DNA from: Paracoccaceae bacterium
Lineage (GTDB): Bacteria; Pseudomonadota; Alphaproteobacteria; Rhodobacterales; Rhodobacteraceae
Assembly: GCA_030066905.1 (NCBI GenBank)
Contig: JASJAR010000034.1
Coordinates: forward strand, 1 to 35,355
Length of the DNA: 35,355 bases
Direction of reading: 5' to 3'
Made by a program: the position numbers and the translations under genes. Each line of letters begins with the position of its first letter. Within the stretch, counting starts at the first letter, position 1. Below the pieces are notes generated by a model. That model made no database searches, was not told the DNA's origin, and worked only from the letters and a program-made list of their open reading frames with translations. Below, in pieces: positions 7,725 through 15,832 of the stretch.

Positions 7725-8798
7725 TCAGAATTCGATGCGGGCCCCGGTCTCGGTATCGAAGAGCTTCGGGGCCGAGGGCGGGATGGCGATGGCGACCCGG
7801 TCCCCGGGGCCCACATCGGGGCGTTCCTGGGTCAGGGCCGTGAGGCGCTGGCTGCCGAGGTCGAGGTCGAGATAGCTGTCGGCCCCGGTCGTCACGACAT
7901 GGCGGACGATGCCCTGGAGGGCCGCCTCCGGCAGATCGCGGCCGACGCGGATGTGCTCGGGGCGGACCCCGATTTCCACCGCGCCGCTGCGGGCCGGGCG
8001 ACCGGCCAGGGATAGCTCGCCCGCCCCATCGGCGAGACGAATGCGCGCCGCCCCGCCCTCCATGGACCCGGCAAGAAAGTTCATTGCCGGCGCGCCGATG
8101 AAGCGGGCGACGAACCGGCTTTGGGGGTTGTCGTAGAGATCGAGGGGCCGCCCCACCTGTTCGATCCGCCCGGCATTCATCACGACGATCTTGTCGGCCA
8201 TCGTCATCGCCTCGATCTGGTCGTGGGTGACATAGACGATGGTGCTGCCGAGGCGGGCGTGAAGGTCGGAGATTTCCTGGCGCATGGCGACGCGGAGATT
8301 GGCGTCGAGGTTCGACAAGGGTTCGTCGAAGAGAAAGATCGCGGGGTCGCGGACGAGGGCCCGGCCCATCGCCACCCGCTGGCGCTGGCCGCCGGAAAGC
8401 TCCTTTGGGTAGCGGTTGAGAAGCGGGGTGAGGTTGAGGATTTCGGCCGCCCGGCCGACGCGCTCGGCGATTGCCGGTTTCGGCAGCCGTTTGATGCGGA
8501 GGGAGAACCCGAGGTTCCGCGCGACCGTCATATGCGGGTAGAGCGCGTAGGATTGAAACACCATCGCAATGTCGCGTTCCTTGGCGCGCAAGCCGGTCAC
8601 GTTCTTTTTGCCGATGACGACCTCGCCGTCGTGCCGGGTTTCGAGCCCGGCAATGATCCGCAGAAGCGTCGACTTCCCGCAGCCCGAGGGCCCGACGAGG
8701 ATGACGAACTCGCCATGTGCGACGGCGAGATCAATCTCCGAGAGCACACGAGTGGTCCCGAAAACCTTGCCGATCCGATTGAGCTCAAGAGTTGCCAA
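7725..8798 (-). CDS. ABC transporter ATP-binding protein, MalK/UgpC type
   Basis: All ATPase motifs are present: Walker A GPSGCGKST (36-44), Q-loop FQSYALYPHM (81-90), signature LSGGQ (134-138), Walker B IFLFDEP (154-160) and H-loop THDQ (191-194). A C-terminal TOBE/MOP-like regulatory domain follows, as in MalK and UgpC. Length is 357 residues. The first codon is TTG at 8798; the nearby ATG codons upstream are out of frame, so a TTG start is likely. This is the first gene of the importer unit. A promoter with a LacI-type operator lies 30-55 bases upstream. The TTG start may reduce ATPase output relative to the binding protein. Confidence 0.93.
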   Translation of the reverse strand: MATLELNRIGKVFGTTRVLSEIDLAVAHGEFVILVGPSGCGKSTLLRIIAGLETRHDGEVVIGKKNVTGLRAKERDIAMVFQSYALYPHMTVARNLGFSLRIKRLPKPAIAERVGRAAEILNLTPLLNRYPKELSGGQRQRVAMGRALVRDPAIFLFDEPLSNLDANLRVAMRQEISDLHARLGSTIVYVTHDQIEAMTMADKIVVMNAGRIEQVGRPLDLYDNPQSRFVARFIGAPAMNFLAGSMEGGAARIRLADGAGELSLAGRPARSGAVEIGVRPEHIRVGRDLPEAALQGIVRHVVTTGADSYLDLDLGSQRLTALTQERPDVGPGDRVAIAIPPSAPKLFDTETGARIEF

Positions 8799-8824
8799 GA
8801 GGTTTTCCCATGCGCATCAATCGA

Positions 8825-8853
8825 ATACTAAACCGGTTTAGTCCTCTCGTAAA
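8825..8853 (-). promoter_or_regulatory. Promoter of the ABC importer unit with LacI operator between -35 and -10
   Basis: Read on the minus strand, TTTACG (8848-8853) and TAGTAT (8825-8830) are separated by exactly 17 bases, a plausible sigma-70-type promoter. The 14-base perfect palindrome CTAAACCGGTTTAG (8828-8841) lies in the spacer and overlaps the -10 box, where a repressor would block RNA polymerase. The same palindrome core is found beside the lacI-type gene at 15787-15798. Confidence 0.65.
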
Positions 8854-8941
8854 CAGCTTACCATCGATGTGTTGGAGGCGTTTTGAGCTGTCGCGCTCGG
8901 TGCGATCCGCCCAGAGGACCCCTGCTGCGGTGGAGGGCTCG

Positions 8942-9937
8942 TCAGTCGCCCACGGCCAGACGCTCCATGAGGAAGCCGGCCTGGCTCAACCGATGATCTA
9001 TCCCGCCACCTTCGTGATGGGCAAAGGGATAGACGGCGATGTCTTTGAGCCCCGGGTGGTGGTTGTAGGCGGCAAAACCCGAGCTTGGGGGGCAGACGGT
9101 ATCCATCAGGGCTACCGAATAGAGGGCCGGCGCCTTCGCTCTGGCGGCGAACGACAGACCGTCGAAATAGCTCAGTGTCTCAAACACCGCGCGCTCGGCG
9201 GTCCGGTGCGCCCGGAGGTAGCGGACGATCTCGAAATAGGGATCGTCGTCGGTGAGCGTGACCGAGCGCGGCACGTTCGTCAGAAAAGGGACGTCAATGC
9301 AGGCCGCCGCGAGGGTTTCGAAGGCGGAGACGGCCTGGGCGATGGCCCCGCCCTGGCTGGCGCCCAGAACCGCCCGTCGCGCGGGGTCGAGGAACGGAAC
9401 GTTCTCAAGGTCGCGGACGAGCCGCACGGCGTCGGTGAACAGCCGCCGGAAATAGCTCGTTTCGGGGCGCAGGATGCCGCGTGTAACCATACCCGGCACA
9501 TGGGGGCCGTCGCCGGGCGGGGCCTCGTCGCCGGTCGCCCCCGCGCCTCCCGGGCCACCGCCCCAGCCCGAGCCCTGGCCGCGGTTGTCCATCACGACAT
9601 GGGCAAAGCCGACATTGGCCCAGAAGAGATGCTCCTCGGCCCGTCCCCTACCGCCGCCGTAGCCGAGGAACTCCACGACGAGGGGCAGCGGGGCCCCGGC
9701 GTCCTTCGGTCGCATCAGCCAGCCTTTTACCGGCGCGCCGCCGAAGCCCGAGAAGGTCAGGTCGAACACGTCGAGATGGGTGAGCGGGGAGGGGGCGGGC
9801 TCAAGTTTCAGCGGGGCTTTCTGCGCCTCCGCCGCGTCGAGGGTCCGCGCCCAGAAGGCGTCGAAATCCGCCGCCTCGATCCCGGCCAGATCGGGGCGGT
9901 AGTCCTTAAGCTCCTCTAGCGGAAGATCGAACTGCAC
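8942..9937 (-). CDS. Acetyl xylan esterase / cephalosporin-C deacetylase family hydrolase
   Basis: This 331-residue alpha/beta hydrolase of the AXE1 (CE7) family has the nucleophile motif GASQGG (Ser194; the family usually has GGSQGG). The probable catalytic Asp is in ALMDTVCPP (Asp279) and the His is in AHHEGG (His307/308). N-terminal family hallmarks DFDAFW and the RGQGSG block (119-124) are present. There is no signal peptide, so it acts in the cytoplasm, removing acetyl or similar acyl groups from imported sugars or related molecules. The start is GTG 9937, preceded by GAGAGGG. It is the last gene of the LacI-linked operon, 43 bases after the isomerase gene. Its presence suggests the imported compound is acylated. 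Confidence 0.88.
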   Translation of the reverse strand: MQFDLPLEELKDYRPDLAGIEAADFDAFWARTLDAAEAQKAPLKLEPAPSPLTHLDVFDLTFSGFGGAPVKGWLMRPKDAGAPLPLVVEFLGYGGGRGRAEEHLFWANVGFAHVVMDNRGQGSGWGGGPGGAGATGDEAPPGDGPHVPGMVTRGILRPETSYFRRLFTDAVRLVRDLENVPFLDPARRAVLGASQGGAIAQAVSAFETLAAACIDVPFLTNVPRSVTLTDDDPYFEIVRYLRAHRTAERAVFETLSYFDGLSFAARAKAPALYSVALMDTVCPPSSGFAAYNHHPGLKDIAVYPFAHHEGGGIDHRLSQAGFLMERLAVGD

Positions 9938-9980
9938 CTGTGCCCTCTCCGATTGCCGGCCCGGCCCCCGACCGCCCCGT

Positions 9981-10805
9981 TCACCCTAGGACCACGCCGG
10001 CCTCGGCGGCAAACCCGCGCAGCAAGGCCACGCTGCGGCGGGCCTCGGCGAGGTCGGAGACATGTTCGAGGATAAGCCAGGCGTCGGGCGGCATATGGGG
10101 CGCCATGCCGGCAAGGACCGCGACCCAATCGGTTGGGCTGGCGCCCAAAGGGGCGAGGCCCATGTCAATGTGAAAGCCGTCGTTGAGGCCGATATCCTTG
10201 ATATGCCCGAGCCCGTAGGCCCCGGCATAGCCCTCCACCACCTCCGCGCAGCGGGGGCCAGGGGCGATGTAGTCGCGGAAGTCGAAATGCGAGGTGACGT
10301 CGACATTGGCGACCAGCGCTCTGGGGCTGCCCAGCATCTCGTGAAGCCGCCAGAACGCCTCCGGCCCGTCGATGGTGGTTTTCAGATAGGGCTCGATGGA
10401 GATCCTCGCCCCCGACCGCTCTGCAAGGGCCAGAAGCGGGGCCAGCCGCTCGGCCATGGTCTCGAACGCGGTGTCGGTCCGGTTCCCGGGATGCCAGGCG
10501 CCGAACCCGCTGGGGTCGATGTTCCCGCCGCAGATCACGACGTAAGGACAACCGGTCTCGGCCGCCATCGGCAGGACGGACTTGAGCACTTCGGTCTCGG
10601 CCGCAAGGGCGTCGGTGTCCGATGTCAGCGGATTGAAACCAAAGGCGCCGATCTGGCAGACCGAGAGCCCCTTTTTCCGAAGCGGGGCCAGGATTTTCCG
10701 ATATCCCTCGCGCGCCAGGGCGCCGGCATCGATGGGAACGCCTTCGATCCCAAGTTCGACCGCTGCCGCGACCGTGTCGTCCCCCGCTTCCAATCCAAGT
10801 CTCAT
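9981..10805 (-). CDS. Sugar phosphate isomerase/epimerase-like TIM-barrel protein
   Basis: The product is 274 residues, with the layout of the xylose-isomerase-like TIM barrel (AP endonuclease 2 fold). Candidate metal and active-site positions include Glu in ISIEPYLK, Asp in VANVDVTSHF, His in GHIKDIG and Glu in WLILEHVSD, in the usual order for this family. ATG 10805 is chosen because GGAGG precedes it and because it overlaps the upstream dehydrogenase stop as ATGA; the open frame extends much further upstream only as a shadow. Members isomerise or epimerise sugars, hydroxypyruvate-type compounds or inositol derivatives. The pairing with a Gfo/Idh dehydrogenase is a common arrangement in sugar and inositol catabolism. 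Confidence 0.85.
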   Translation of the reverse strand: MRLGLEAGDDTVAAAVELGIEGVPIDAGALAREGYRKILAPLRKKGLSVCQIGAFGFNPLTSDTDALAAETEVLKSVLPMAAETGCPYVVICGGNIDPSGFGAWHPGNRTDTAFETMAERLAPLLALAERSGARISIEPYLKTTIDGPEAFWRLHEMLGSPRALVANVDVTSHFDFRDYIAPGPRCAEVVEGYAGAYGLGHIKDIGLNDGFHIDMGLAPLGASPTDWVAVLAGMAPHMPPDAWLILEHVSDLAEARRSVALLRGFAAEAGVVLG

Positions 10806-11830
10806 GTCTTTTCCTCCAGCCTGACCGCTGCCCGGCTCTCGATCGACCGATAGGCCGCATCGGCGATCTCGACGGCCAGGGCGCCGTCCTTCAGCGTTGT
10901 CTTGAACGGGCGCTCCTCGTTGATCGCGGCAAAGAAGTGGTCGAACGCATCCGAGTAGCGGGTGCGCTCGATCATCTCGGGCAGGACCGTCAGGCGGCGG
11001 ATGCCTGTGCCGCCCGGGTCCCACTCAAGGTCGGTCCACATGTGGTGCTGCCCCCGCATTTCGGCCCGCCCGCCGGCGCAGGCGACATCGAGCCGGGGGG
11101 TGCCCAGCATGTTGGCCGATCCGCCGATCCCGCCGCAGGTCAGCGCGGCCACGGCCCCGGAGGCGAAGGTCATCGTCAGAGCGGCACCCGTCGCCGAGGG
11201 CCGCGCGCCGTCGTCGAAGCCTGCGGCATAGACGGTTTCAGGGCGTCCCATAAGCGCCGCGACAACGTCGAAGAGATGGCAGGAGTTCTCGTTGAGAAAT
11301 CCGCCGCCCTTCGCCTTGTCCCAGATCCAGGGTGCCTCGGGAACCCAGTCGAAGAGGTATTCGGCATTGAGGATGCGCGGCGCGCCCAGAGGCCCGGATA
11401 CGAGCTCAACGAGTTCCCGCGCCGGCGCGTGGAAGCGGAAGGAGAACCCGACCATGATCGGGTGGTCGCCGCAGAACGCGGCAAGGTCGCGGGCCTGCGC
11501 GGGCGTTCCGGCGACCGGTTTTTCGAGGAACACGGGGAGGCCGCCGTCGATGGCGGCAGCGAGCGCGTCGCGGCGGTGATGGGGCGGTGAGGCGATGACG
11601 ATGGCATCGAGCCGGGCCTCGCGCACCATGTCGCCGGGACTGGCGTATCGACCGACCGCTTCGGGGTGAATCGCGGCCAGCCGTGCCGGGTCGTGGTCGC
11701 AGACGGCAACGACCGCGCAGTCGTTGCGTACGATCAGTGTGTGATAGAGGTGCAACCCAAACCCCAATCCGACGATACCGATCCGAATGCGCCCGCCGCT
11801 CCTGGTCGCCGCTCCGTTCTCGTTGCTCAT
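10802..11830 (-). CDS. Gfo/Idh/MocA-family oxidoreductase
   Basis: The 342-residue protein has Rossmann motif IGIVGLGFG (17-25), EKP at 103-105 (in FLEKPVAG) and ENSCHLFD at 181-188, which provides the family His and Asp. This is an intact Gfo/Idh/MocA dehydrogenase. ATG 11830 overlaps the stop of the upstream MlrC gene as ATGA, and its own stop overlaps the isomerase start the same way, so the gene is translated within a tightly coupled operon. A much longer frame in the same register continues upstream but is a shadow of the MlrC gene. The likely role is oxidation of a sugar-like intermediate in the LacI-linked pathway. Confidence 0.9.
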   Translation of the reverse strand: MSNENGAATRSGGRIRIGIVGLGFGLHLYHTLIVRNDCAVVAVCDHDPARLAAIHPEAVGRYASPGDMVREARLDAIVIASPPHHRRDALAAAIDGGLPVFLEKPVAGTPAQARDLAAFCGDHPIMVGFSFRFHAPARELVELVSGPLGAPRILNAEYLFDWVPEAPWIWDKAKGGGFLNENSCHLFDVVAALMGRPETVYAAGFDDGARPSATGAALTMTFASGAVAALTCGGIGGSANMLGTPRLDVACAGGRAEMRGQHHMWTDLEWDPGGTGIRRLTVLPEMIERTRYSDAFDHFFAAINEERPFKTTLKDGALAVEIADAAYRSIESRAAVRLEEKT

Positions 11831-13359
11831 CGGTGACAAGCTCCGTGCCGCTCGCGCGGTGTGCCGCCGCCAGCCGACCCCGCCGTGGCCGTACCTGCCA
11901 GGACGGCCGCTCCGACCGCCGACCATGTCATCAAGGGGTCGAGGGGAAAGACCGGACGCGGCAAGGCGCGGTAGTCGACATGCGACAGATCGAGCTTCGC
12001 CGCGCCGTCCGAGAGAAGCAGGATGTGGCGCCGGGCGAGGGCGGCGAGGCCGGGGTGGAGATAGCCGAGCTTGACCGCATAGGCCCGGTGGGCACGCGGG
12101 TCGATGCCGAGGGCGCGGAGGTCGTCGGGTCCGGTGATCGCGCAGCGTGTCTCGTGGAGCGTCAGCGTGACGTGACCGGCCCGCAGCCGCACCCAGGCGC
12201 CGTCGTTCATCCGGCCGCGCCCGAGCAGGGTCGCCGACAGCGCGAGCGGGGCCGGCGGCGACGAGCGGTGTTCGGCCCCCAGGGTCAGCGTGATCGCTTC
12301 CCCGGGCGAGAGACCGTGACATCGATGGACGGCACCGGGGGCAAAGATCCCGGGCACCGCGATGTCCGACAGGGCTGGCTCGGCGAGCGCGGCGGCCAGA
12401 ACGCCCGTCAGGTCGCCCGTGGCGCCTGCGGTGACGTTGTCGCCCGCGTCGCTGAGATAGAGTGCGCCACCCTTGTCCTCCGCCGCCTGCCGCAGACCGG
12501 CGGCAACGGGCAGAACCTCGCCTGCAAGCCCGAAGTCCCGACGCCGCGCCCAGACCTCCCCCGCCAGATCCTCGGCGAGGGTGCGGGCGGCCTCGGCGCT
12601 GTCCCGGTGGGTCACGAGGACATGCGCGCCGCCCCAAGGGACATCGTTCCAGGCGAACCCGACGAGCAGCGCCGAACCGAGGACGCCCGGCGCCCGGTCG
12701 ATGTCTCGAAGTCTGGCGTAAAGCGAGCGTGCGGGCTCAACGGTGGTCATCGCGCATTCGCCGGGCAACAGAAGGGGGACGCGCACCGCCGCCGTGACCG
12801 GCCGGAGATCGTCGGCCAGAAGCCTCAGGAGAAGGGCGGCGGCGGCGAGGCCGGTTTCATGCGCATCCTCATGCGGGGCTGTGCGATAAGCGGCCCAGCC
12901 GTCGACCACCGAAAGCGCTTCGGGTGTAACATGGCCATGAAGGTCGAGGGCGACGACGATCTTCGCTGCCGGTCCGACGACCGAGCGCACCATGGCGAGG
13001 ACATCGGTGTCGCCGCTGGTTGAAAGCCCGGTCAGCTCCATCGCCCCGTGATTGGCAACGCAGACGCCGTCGAGGGGCAGGGCGGCTTCGAGCCGTTCGC
13101 GCAACCCGGCCTTCAGCGCGGCGTAGGTCGCCCGCGGCATCGGCCCGCCGGGCAGACAGCGGACGAACATGATCGGCAGCAGGTCCACATCGGCGCTGCC
13201 GAGCGCCTCGACCATGGCGCTGATCGTCCCCAGGCCGCCGCCGCACAGGTCGCTTCCGCGCCAGATGCGGATGTCGCTCCCGGCGAGGGGCAGAGGGGCG
13301 GCGAGCATGGTTTCGTGGCTGAACCCCAGCACCGCGATGCGCCGTTTCGCACCGGTCAC
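11827..13359 (-). CDS. MlrC/M81-family metallopeptidase-like hydrolase
   Basis: The 510-residue protein matches the MlrC (microcystinase C, peptidase M81) family. It has GFSHET near the N-terminus (12-17, with His15 and Glu16), NHGAM (103-107), DLHGHVT (139-145) and the HEDAHETG block (163-170), together with a C-terminal part containing SDAGDNVTAG. Family members are zinc-type hydrolases of short peptides or amide-like substrates, and many sit in amino-sugar or D-amino acid catabolic operons. GTG 13359 overlaps the nucleoside hydrolase stop as GTGA. There is no signal peptide. Its place between a nucleoside hydrolase and a dehydrogenase suggests it cleaves an amide or lactam-like bond in the imported compound. 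The substrate is inferred only from context. Confidence 0.87.
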   Translation of the reverse strand: MTGAKRRIAVLGFSHETMLAAPLPLAGSDIRIWRGSDLCGGGLGTISAMVEALGSADVDLLPIMFVRCLPGGPMPRATYAALKAGLRERLEAALPLDGVCVANHGAMELTGLSTSGDTDVLAMVRSVVGPAAKIVVALDLHGHVTPEALSVVDGWAAYRTAPHEDAHETGLAAAALLLRLLADDLRPVTAAVRVPLLLPGECAMTTVEPARSLYARLRDIDRAPGVLGSALLVGFAWNDVPWGGAHVLVTHRDSAEAARTLAEDLAGEVWARRRDFGLAGEVLPVAAGLRQAAEDKGGALYLSDAGDNVTAGATGDLTGVLAAALAEPALSDIAVPGIFAPGAVHRCHGLSPGEAITLTLGAEHRSSPPAPLALSATLLGRGRMNDGAWVRLRAGHVTLTLHETRCAITGPDDLRALGIDPRAHRAYAVKLGYLHPGLAALARRHILLLSDGAAKLDLSHVDYRALPRPVFPLDPLMTWSAVGAAVLAGTATAGSAGGGTPRERHGACHR

Positions 13360-14288
13360 GGACCCGGACGCGCCGCGAAGGCTTCAAGCTTGTCGTAGAA
13401 GTCCCGCAGGATTGCGTCGCGGTCGACCCAATGCACGTAGTGTAGGCCGTGCCGGGCGGCGTCGAAACTCCAGCGGGGCGGATCGTTGAGAATTGGGGCG
13501 GGAATGACATTCCCCGGCGCCCATGCATCGTTGAGAACCCAGGCCACGGCCGCCATGTCCCAGATCTGTTTCGACCAGCCCTTATGCTCGGCGCCGTAGC
13601 CCTTGAACCGCTCGGCCAGAAAGGCACCGATTGCGCCGTGGGGTTCCACGTAGCGTTCGATCTCGGCCACGCTCGCATGCAGGTGCGAGACCACGCCCAT
13701 GCAGGGCAGAAGCACCACCGGCATGCCGCTGTCGAAGACGATCTGCGCCGCCCTCACATCCTGCATGAGGTTGAACTCGGCCGTGTCGGGCCAGGTGAGC
13801 GCGTGGCCGCCGAGCCAGACGAGCACTATCCGGTCGGCGATGTCGGGGGCTTTGAGAAGGGCCGAGGCGATGTTCGACAGGACCGCGATGGCGATCACGT
13901 AGAGCGGTTCGCCGGGCGTGGCCGTCCGGGCGCGGTCGATCAGATCGTCCACCGCCGGGGCCGAAAGGCGCTGCTCGGCGGGGCCCACATAATCCTCAAC
14001 GCCCTTGTGGACGAGGCCGTCCGCCGGCCGGTTCATCCGGTCGAGAAGGGCGAGGATCTCGTCGTAGCTCTTTTCCATCCCGTCCCTGGGGCCCGTCGAG
14101 CGGGTGTTGTGGAACGGCGCGGCGTAGATCGCTTCCAGCCCGATCCGGTCGGGGGACAACAGTGCCTGGACGACCGCGAACTGGTCGTCGATCTCATTGT
14201 AGGTGTCGGTGTCGAGGACCGCGCGGACACAGGTCCGCGGCGGGGCCAGCATTGCAAGCCGGTCTGCGTCACTCAGCGCCAACTTCAC
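13356..14288 (-). CDS. Nucleoside hydrolase (IUNH) family protein
   Basis: The 310-residue protein has the calcium-binding aspartate cluster of inosine-uridine nucleoside hydrolases in variant form: DTDTYNEIDDQFA (26-38), where the family usually has DTDxGxDDA. A later EFNLMQDVRAAQIVF segment matches the family EFN...D...A block. IUNH enzymes hydrolyse N-ribosidic bonds in nucleosides. The insertion of Tyr-Asn-Glu-Ile between the Asp pairs suggests a divergent subfamily. The GTG start at 14288 follows AAGGAGA, and the first 20 bases overlap the end of the M24-like gene. In this operon it is a candidate for cleaving the N-glycosidic bond of the imported compound, not necessarily a normal nucleoside. 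Confidence 0.88.
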   Translation of the reverse strand: MKLALSDADRLAMLAPPRTCVRAVLDTDTYNEIDDQFAVVQALLSPDRIGLEAIYAAPFHNTRSTGPRDGMEKSYDEILALLDRMNRPADGLVHKGVEDYVGPAEQRLSAPAVDDLIDRARTATPGEPLYVIAIAVLSNIASALLKAPDIADRIVLVWLGGHALTWPDTAEFNLMQDVRAAQIVFDSGMPVVLLPCMGVVSHLHASVAEIERYVEPHGAIGAFLAERFKGYGAEHKGWSKQIWDMAAVAWVLNDAWAPGNVIPAPILNDPPRWSFDAARHGLHYVHWVDRDAILRDFYDKLEAFAARPGP

Positions 14289-15723
14289 TCTCCTTCACGG
14301 CCATTCGGGGCTCCGGCGCGCCGCGCGCGACAGCCATCGCCCGTCGCGGCGACAGCCAGAAGGGCGGCAGGTAGGCGGGGATGTTGCTGAACGGCAGCAC
14401 CTCTGGCTTCAGCCTGATCCCCAATGTGTCTGTCATGAAGCGCCGCCGGGCGACGATCCGGCCCCAGGCTTCGGGGTAGCGCACCTGGAACTCGGCCCGG
14501 AGCGCGGCATCGGCCAGCGCGATCCCGTCCTCGATATTCGTCGTGAAATAGTTGGTTCCGGTGGCCGGAATGATGTCGAGCTGCACAGCATTGCCAGACG
14601 CAAAGCGGATGTCGCTGCCCGGGTAGACGCACGAATGGACCCATTCGTCGTCGTGGATCAGATGGCCCGGATTGAGCCCGATGCCGAAGAAACCGTCCCC
14701 GAGCCGGTGCATTACGGCCGCGTGGAGGGACCCGCCGGTCACCCCGATGCCGATGGTTTCGTACCAGGCGACGGCGGCCGAGAAATAGGGCGCGACGAGC
14801 CTGTCGACATAGTCGGCGATCTCGTCCGGCAGATCGCTCGCGTCATCGGCGATGAAGCCTGCGCGGGCGTTCAGGGCCCCCCAGACGCCATAGGCCACGG
14901 TTGCGGGATCGCCGCGCTTGAGACGTCGGTTCGACGGGCTGGGCAATCCGTGGCGCGCCCGCGAACCGGCGCTCATCATGAGATGACAGCTCAGGGGCAG
15001 GCCGTTGAGCCCCATCAGCCGCACGAGCTCTTGCTCGGTCAGCCCCGGCGCCGCGCCGAAGAGCGCGCGTTTGACCCCTTCTGAGGTGTGGCTCGCGGCG
15101 TATTCCATCGCGGCCAGGGCGTGGACGTCGAGGCGTGTGCGCAAGCCGGTCTCGGGGTCGGAAAAGAATGCGCCGGCGTTGCGCACCGCACCCGTCGGGC
15201 CGACCGCAGCCCGGAGCCGTTCAACGATCCAGTGGGGAAGCTCGATCGCGCTTTGGTCCATGCCATCGGCCGGGCCGTAATGCTTCCAGCCCACCGTCCC
15301 GATCCGGGCGCCCGCGCCAATCCCCGCGCCGCCGAGAAGGTCTTCGAGGCTGTCGCTCTGGCCCCGCGGTTGGCCCATGAGGCTGAAGCTCTGATAGAGC
15401 GCGCGGGAGAACGGACCCTTGGCAAGCGAGCTATAGGACCAGCCTTCGTTGCCCACCAGAAGCACCGGCTCGCCGGACTTCGGAAGCAGAAGAAGCGTCT
15501 CTTCGAACCGGGGGTCGTAGCCGGTAAGAAACCGCACATTGGCCGCATGTTCCCGGTCGCCATAGACGACCAGACCGTCGAGCCCCGCCGCCACCGCCAT
15601 GGCCCGCGCCGTGCTGACCCGCTCGACATAGACCTCCTCGGGGATGTCCGGCTCCACTTGCGGCTCGCCGAATTCGGGCAGGTCGAGTTCGCGCAGTTCT
15701 ACCGGTGGATCAAGTGCTGGCAT
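14269..15723 (-). CDS. M24/creatinase-fold protein with degenerate metal site
   Basis: The 484-residue product has the pita-bread M24 fold in its C-terminal half and a creatinase/prolidase N-terminal domain, with characteristic LDGLVVYGDREHAANVRFLTG near residues 48-68. ATG 15723 is preferred, with GGAGA 8 bases upstream; a GTG at 15747 would add 8 residues. Where active M24 peptidases have D...D...H...E...E, this protein shows VWGALNARAGF in place of the two-Asp segment and LDIIPATG in place of the EPG segment. It keeps a GH and an IED segment. It therefore resembles metal-free creatinase-type enzymes or a non-peptidase member. First gene of the LacI-linked operon; possibly acts on a C-N bond of the substrate. 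Confidence 0.82.
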   Translation of the reverse strand: MPALDPPVELRELDLPEFGEPQVEPDIPEEVYVERVSTARAMAVAAGLDGLVVYGDREHAANVRFLTGYDPRFEETLLLLPKSGEPVLLVGNEGWSYSSLAKGPFSRALYQSFSLMGQPRGQSDSLEDLLGGAGIGAGARIGTVGWKHYGPADGMDQSAIELPHWIVERLRAAVGPTGAVRNAGAFFSDPETGLRTRLDVHALAAMEYAASHTSEGVKRALFGAAPGLTEQELVRLMGLNGLPLSCHLMMSAGSRARHGLPSPSNRRLKRGDPATVAYGVWGALNARAGFIADDASDLPDEIADYVDRLVAPYFSAAVAWYETIGIGVTGGSLHAAVMHRLGDGFFGIGLNPGHLIHDDEWVHSCVYPGSDIRFASGNAVQLDIIPATGTNYFTTNIEDGIALADAALRAEFQVRYPEAWGRIVARRRFMTDTLGIRLKPEVLPFSNIPAYLPPFWLSPRRAMAVARGAPEPRMAVKESEVGAE

Positions 15724-15786
15724 GGGCAAACTTCTCCAGATGGACACCGTAGCGAATTTCAGGCCTAATATAGAAAAATGGCCTAG

Positions 15787-15798
15787 TAAACCGGTTTA
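15787..15798. promoter_or_regulatory. LacI operator candidate, TAAACCGGTTTA
   Basis: This 12-base perfect palindrome lies between the divergent M24-like operon (ATG 15723) and the lacI-type gene (ATG 15833). It shares all 12 bases with the 14-base site at 8828-8841. The central CG and the position beside a LacI-family gene are typical of LacI/GalR operators. It probably controls both divergent units. Confidence 0.8.
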
Positions 15799-15832
15799 AA
15801 AGCGGCTCGGGCGGTGGTTTGGGAGGATTGGC

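Noticed and set aside
6302..7843. Open frame of 513 codons on the plus strand
   Set aside because: It lies antisense to the sugar-binding protein gene, whose product has a signal peptide and family features. The plus frame has no recognisable domain and typical shadow composition (runs of Arg, Gly, Glu).
11683..13023. Open frame of 446 codons on the plus strand
   Set aside because: It is antisense to the MlrC and dehydrogenase genes, both with clear motifs; it shows only low-complexity Arg/Gly-rich sequence.
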